Part shown: in pieces, positions 6,541-7,709 of the stretch | Layout of the letters: each line of letters starts with the position of its first letter | Position numbering within the stretch: the first letter of the stretch is position 1 | DNA from: a bacterium | GTDB taxonomy: Bacteria; Calditrichota; Calditrichia; RBG-13-44-9; J042 | Direction of reading: 5' to 3' | Length of the DNA stretch: 7,709 nt | Assembly: GCA_015494485.1 (NCBI GenBank) | Contig: WGBF01000500.1 | Span: 1-7,709 of the forward strand | Notes under the pieces: generated by a model | Database searches by the model: none | What the model was told of the DNA's origin: nothing | Seen by the model: only the letters and a program-made list of their open reading frames with translations | Program-made: the position numbers and the translations under genes

Positions 6541-6883
6541 GAATTATTTAATGAAATATTCCAAGAAAAAATAGTTGAAACGCTACCCCATTGTCATTCG
6601 TTCCTGGAAGAACAAATGAGAGCATCTGAGCACTTATTTTGAGTTTGCACCCCAAATTCGAAAATTGATTTATACCACCAATTCGGCATAAGCTCTGAAT
6701 CGGGGTTTTTGCTAAGTGACAAAAGCGAAAAGTATTTTTCCTATTGATAAGGCTCTGGAGAAAATGCTTCATCTTGCCTATATTGATATCTCGAAAATAT
6801 GAAAAACGGCCATCCGGGATTGGACGAAGATATTAGCTCACTTTAATATTCATTTTGATGAAAGATTAAATCTGGGGTTCTAA
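6541..6883 (+). pseudogene. IS256-family transposase, decayed C-terminal fragment
   Basis: About 115 codons matching the C-terminal end of IS256-family (MULE/DDE) transposases, recognised from conserved pieces: RYPIVIRSWK, FEFAPQIRKLIYTTNS, ALNR, VTKAKSIFP, LEKMLHLAYIDIS, AIRDWTKILAHFNIHFDERL. From 6578 to the stop at 6881-6883 one frame is kept, but it has internal stops at 6617 (TGA), 6689 (TAA), 6713 (TAA) and 6800 (TGA). These fall where the family has Trp, Glu, Lys and Trp, so they look like single-base changes. Before 6578 the match (ELFNEIFQEK) continues in another frame, implying one frameshift near 6577. The N-terminal two thirds, including most of the catalytic domain, is gone. It cannot encode an active enzyme; it marks an old insertion. 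The family call is by recalled motif order. Confidence 0.85.
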
Positions 6884-6992
6884 TTTAAATGGGTATTAAA
6901 AAAGATTGAAATCAGTCACAAGATTATGATAAATTCGAGCACATTGCTATAGCGGAATGACCAAATGATCAGGAGCTCTGAAAGAGCGACAC

Positions 6993-7004
6993 TGTTTTAA
7001 AACA
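6993..7004. repeat. 12-bp perfect palindrome
   Basis: TGTTTTAAAACA is self-complementary. It sits in the decayed spacer with no promoter or gene next to it, so a regulator site is possible but unsupported. Confidence 0.3.
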
Positions 7005-7017
7005 CAATAGTGAACAC

Positions 7018-7092
7018 AACGTTTTTTTCATTTTTCTTTGCGCCCTTTGCGTCCTTCGCGGTTTTTAACAAAAAAGTGTCAAAATAAACGTT
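7018..7092. repeat. small repeat element: three 9-bp units in AACGTT-ended inverted arms
   Basis: Three adjacent 9-mers TTCTTTGCG, CCCTTTGCG and TCCTTCGCG occupy 7034-7060; on the minus strand they read CGCGAAGGA, CGCAAAGGG, CGCAAAGAA. They are flanked by T-rich and A-rich arms that end in AACGTT at 7018-7023 and 7087-7092, and these arms are imperfect inverted repeats (AACGTTTTTTT against AAATAAACGTT, 10 of 11). I recall similar CGCAAAGR-type intergenic repeats in several unrelated environmental bacteria, but cannot search here. It lies in non-coding DNA beside an IS remnant. Mobile or structural role unknown. Confidence 0.6.
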
Positions 7093-7284
7093 GACGATCC
7101 GGTTCTCCCCAACTTATTCCGAGTTTAACCGAATGATTGGGCGAAATTCTTATTTATTGATACTACACAATTCCGCGGGCTTAACCATGCATAGCAGCCT
7201 TTCAACGCTCTGTTTCTTTTGAAATGTGACATTTGCCATTCCGCTTTTTTACCAGATGCCGGAATTTTGCGTTAACCAAAACAC

Positions 7285-7290
7285 AGGAGG
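7285..7290 (+). promoter_or_regulatory. strong Shine-Dalgarno site of the right-edge gene
   Basis: AGGAGG ends 8 nt before ATG 7299. It is the best ribosome binding site in the window and supports the partial gene being real and well translated. Confidence 0.8.
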
Positions 7291-7298
7291 CTTAAACC

Positions 7299-7709
7299 AT
7301 GTGCAAATATTTTCGCTTCAGTATATATTGGTTTTTGATTTTAGGAATTACCATCGGGTACGCCGATGTAAAAAAACAAACAAAAAGCGAAGTGTCCATT
7401 GGGCCCATTGGATCTATGGTGATTACGGAACTGGTTCAGATTAAAGGCAACAAAATGTACAACCAGTCCCTGTCCGAAATGAAAGGAAGCGGCATGCTGG
7501 GATTTGCCATGCAAAGTATGGGGGCAACCACCAATGAGATTACCATCACAGACCTGGACAAGAAAGTCACCTACATAATGGACATGAACAAAAAGACCTA
7601 CCGGGAAATTCCTTTTGACACGTACAAAACCATGATCCAGGGCTGGAAACAAACAATGGAGCAATCCCAGCAACACATGCAAACAGAAGAACGCTCCGAA
7701 AAGCCCACC
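7299..7709 (+). CDS. secreted methionine-rich protein, 5' part (DUF4412-like pattern), function unknown
   Basis: The first 137 codons of an open frame that continues past the window. Residues 1-22 are a Sec signal peptide (MCKYFRF, hydrophobic core, GYA before D23), so the product is exported to the periplasm or outside. The mature part begins with short beta-strand-like stretches (MVITELVQIKG, ITITDLDKKVTYIMD, KKTYREIPFDTY) and ends in a charged, Gln-rich helix. The pattern of a strand with a Lys/Asn turn followed by 'DLDKKVTYIMDMNKKTYREI' resembles DUF4412-type or LolA-like periplasmic proteins, but I would not assign it firmly. Residues 40-127 hold 11 methionines, unusually many. No catalytic motif is visible. 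The start is fixed by AGGAGG 8 nt upstream. The upstream 400 bp are gene-free, so it probably has its own promoter. Confidence 0.8.
   Translation, partial: MCKYFRFSIYWFLILGITIGYADVKKQTKSEVSIGPIGSMVITELVQIKGNKMYNQSLSEMKGSGMLGFAMQSMGATTNEITITDLDKKVTYIMDMNKKTYREIPFDTYKTMIQGWKQTMEQSQQHMQTEERSEKPT

Larger units (their letters stand above)
6884..7298. other. gene-free, AT-rich spacer after the IS remnant
   Basis: No coding frame here has a start, a Shine-Dalgarno site and a recognisable product. The stretch holds a possible decayed transposon end (about 6894-6921), a short GCTCT-GAA-AGAGC hairpin (6975-6987), a 12-bp palindrome (6993-7004), the 9-bp repeat element (7018-7092) and the Shine-Dalgarno site of the last gene. 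A weak TTGACG (7091-7096) with TATTCC (7115-7120) could be a promoter for the last gene, but its leader would be about 170 nt long. From 7121 to 7284 I see nothing I can name. Confidence 0.6.

Noticed and set aside
6520..6642. 40-codon plus-strand open frame beginning ATG 6520
   Set aside because: Its middle part is the displaced reading frame of the transposase remnant and no Shine-Dalgarno site precedes the ATG, so it is not called as a gene.
6548..6772. 74-codon minus-strand open frame in the gene-free region
   Set aside because: It is antisense to the transposase remnant, whose plus-strand translation matches a known family; no ribosome binding site or domain supports the antisense frame.
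7018..7092. CRISPR array
   Set aside because: The units are 9 bp, directly adjacent and without spacers, and no cas gene is present, so this is not a CRISPR array.
7341..7682. Minus-strand open frame opposite the last gene
   Set aside because: The plus-strand frame has AGGAGG, a signal peptide and stays open to the edge; the minus-strand frame is His/Phe-rich without motifs.

Overview
The window looks like a piece of chromosome from a moderate-GC, diderm (Gram-negative-type) bacterium. Evidence is a lipoprotein with a clean lipobox, two proteins with Sec signal peptides, and purine-rich Shine-Dalgarno sites (GGAGG, AGGAGG) before most genes. The overall protein flavour (secreted GHL10-type hydrolase, bacterial urocanase, YtcJ-like lipoprotein) would suit a lineage near the FCB/Calditrichota group. 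That placement is an impression, not something the sequence proves.

Layout. (1) 1-3162, plus strand: a secreted family-10-like glycosyl hydrolase, overlapped by 35 nt by a complete urocanate hydratase (hutU), then a 56-residue Cys/His protein, closed by a strong intrinsic terminator at 3121-3162. (2) 3201-4703, minus strand: a two-gene operon of a HAD phosphatase followed by a crotonase-fold enzyme whose active site resembles a delta3,delta2-enoyl-CoA isomerase. (3) 4704-4833: a divergent promoter region with a 17-bp inverted repeat. (4) 4834-6477, plus strand: a YtcJ-type amidohydrolase carried as a lipoprotein. (5) 6478-7298: about 820 bp without an intact gene. It holds an AT-only hairpin, a decayed 3' fragment of an IS256-family transposase (at least four in-frame stops and one frameshift), and a small repeat made of three 9-bp units inside AACGTT-ended inverted arms. 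(6) 7299-7709: the 5' part of a secreted, methionine-rich protein that runs off the window.

How the genes fit together. The first block is probably one transcript, with hutU translationally coupled to the hydrolase. HutU converts urocanate to imidazolone propionate in histidine breakdown, but no hutH, hutI or later histidine-degradation gene is present here, so the rest of the pathway must be elsewhere or upstream. The HAD/isomerase pair and the divergent amidohydrolase may share control through the region between them. The gene-free part from 6478 on is an insertion and decay site. I see no convincing new defence, secretion or biosynthetic system. The least explained items are the 56-aa Cys/His protein, the 9-bp repeat element, the partial secreted protein at the right edge and the GHL10-hutU coupling.
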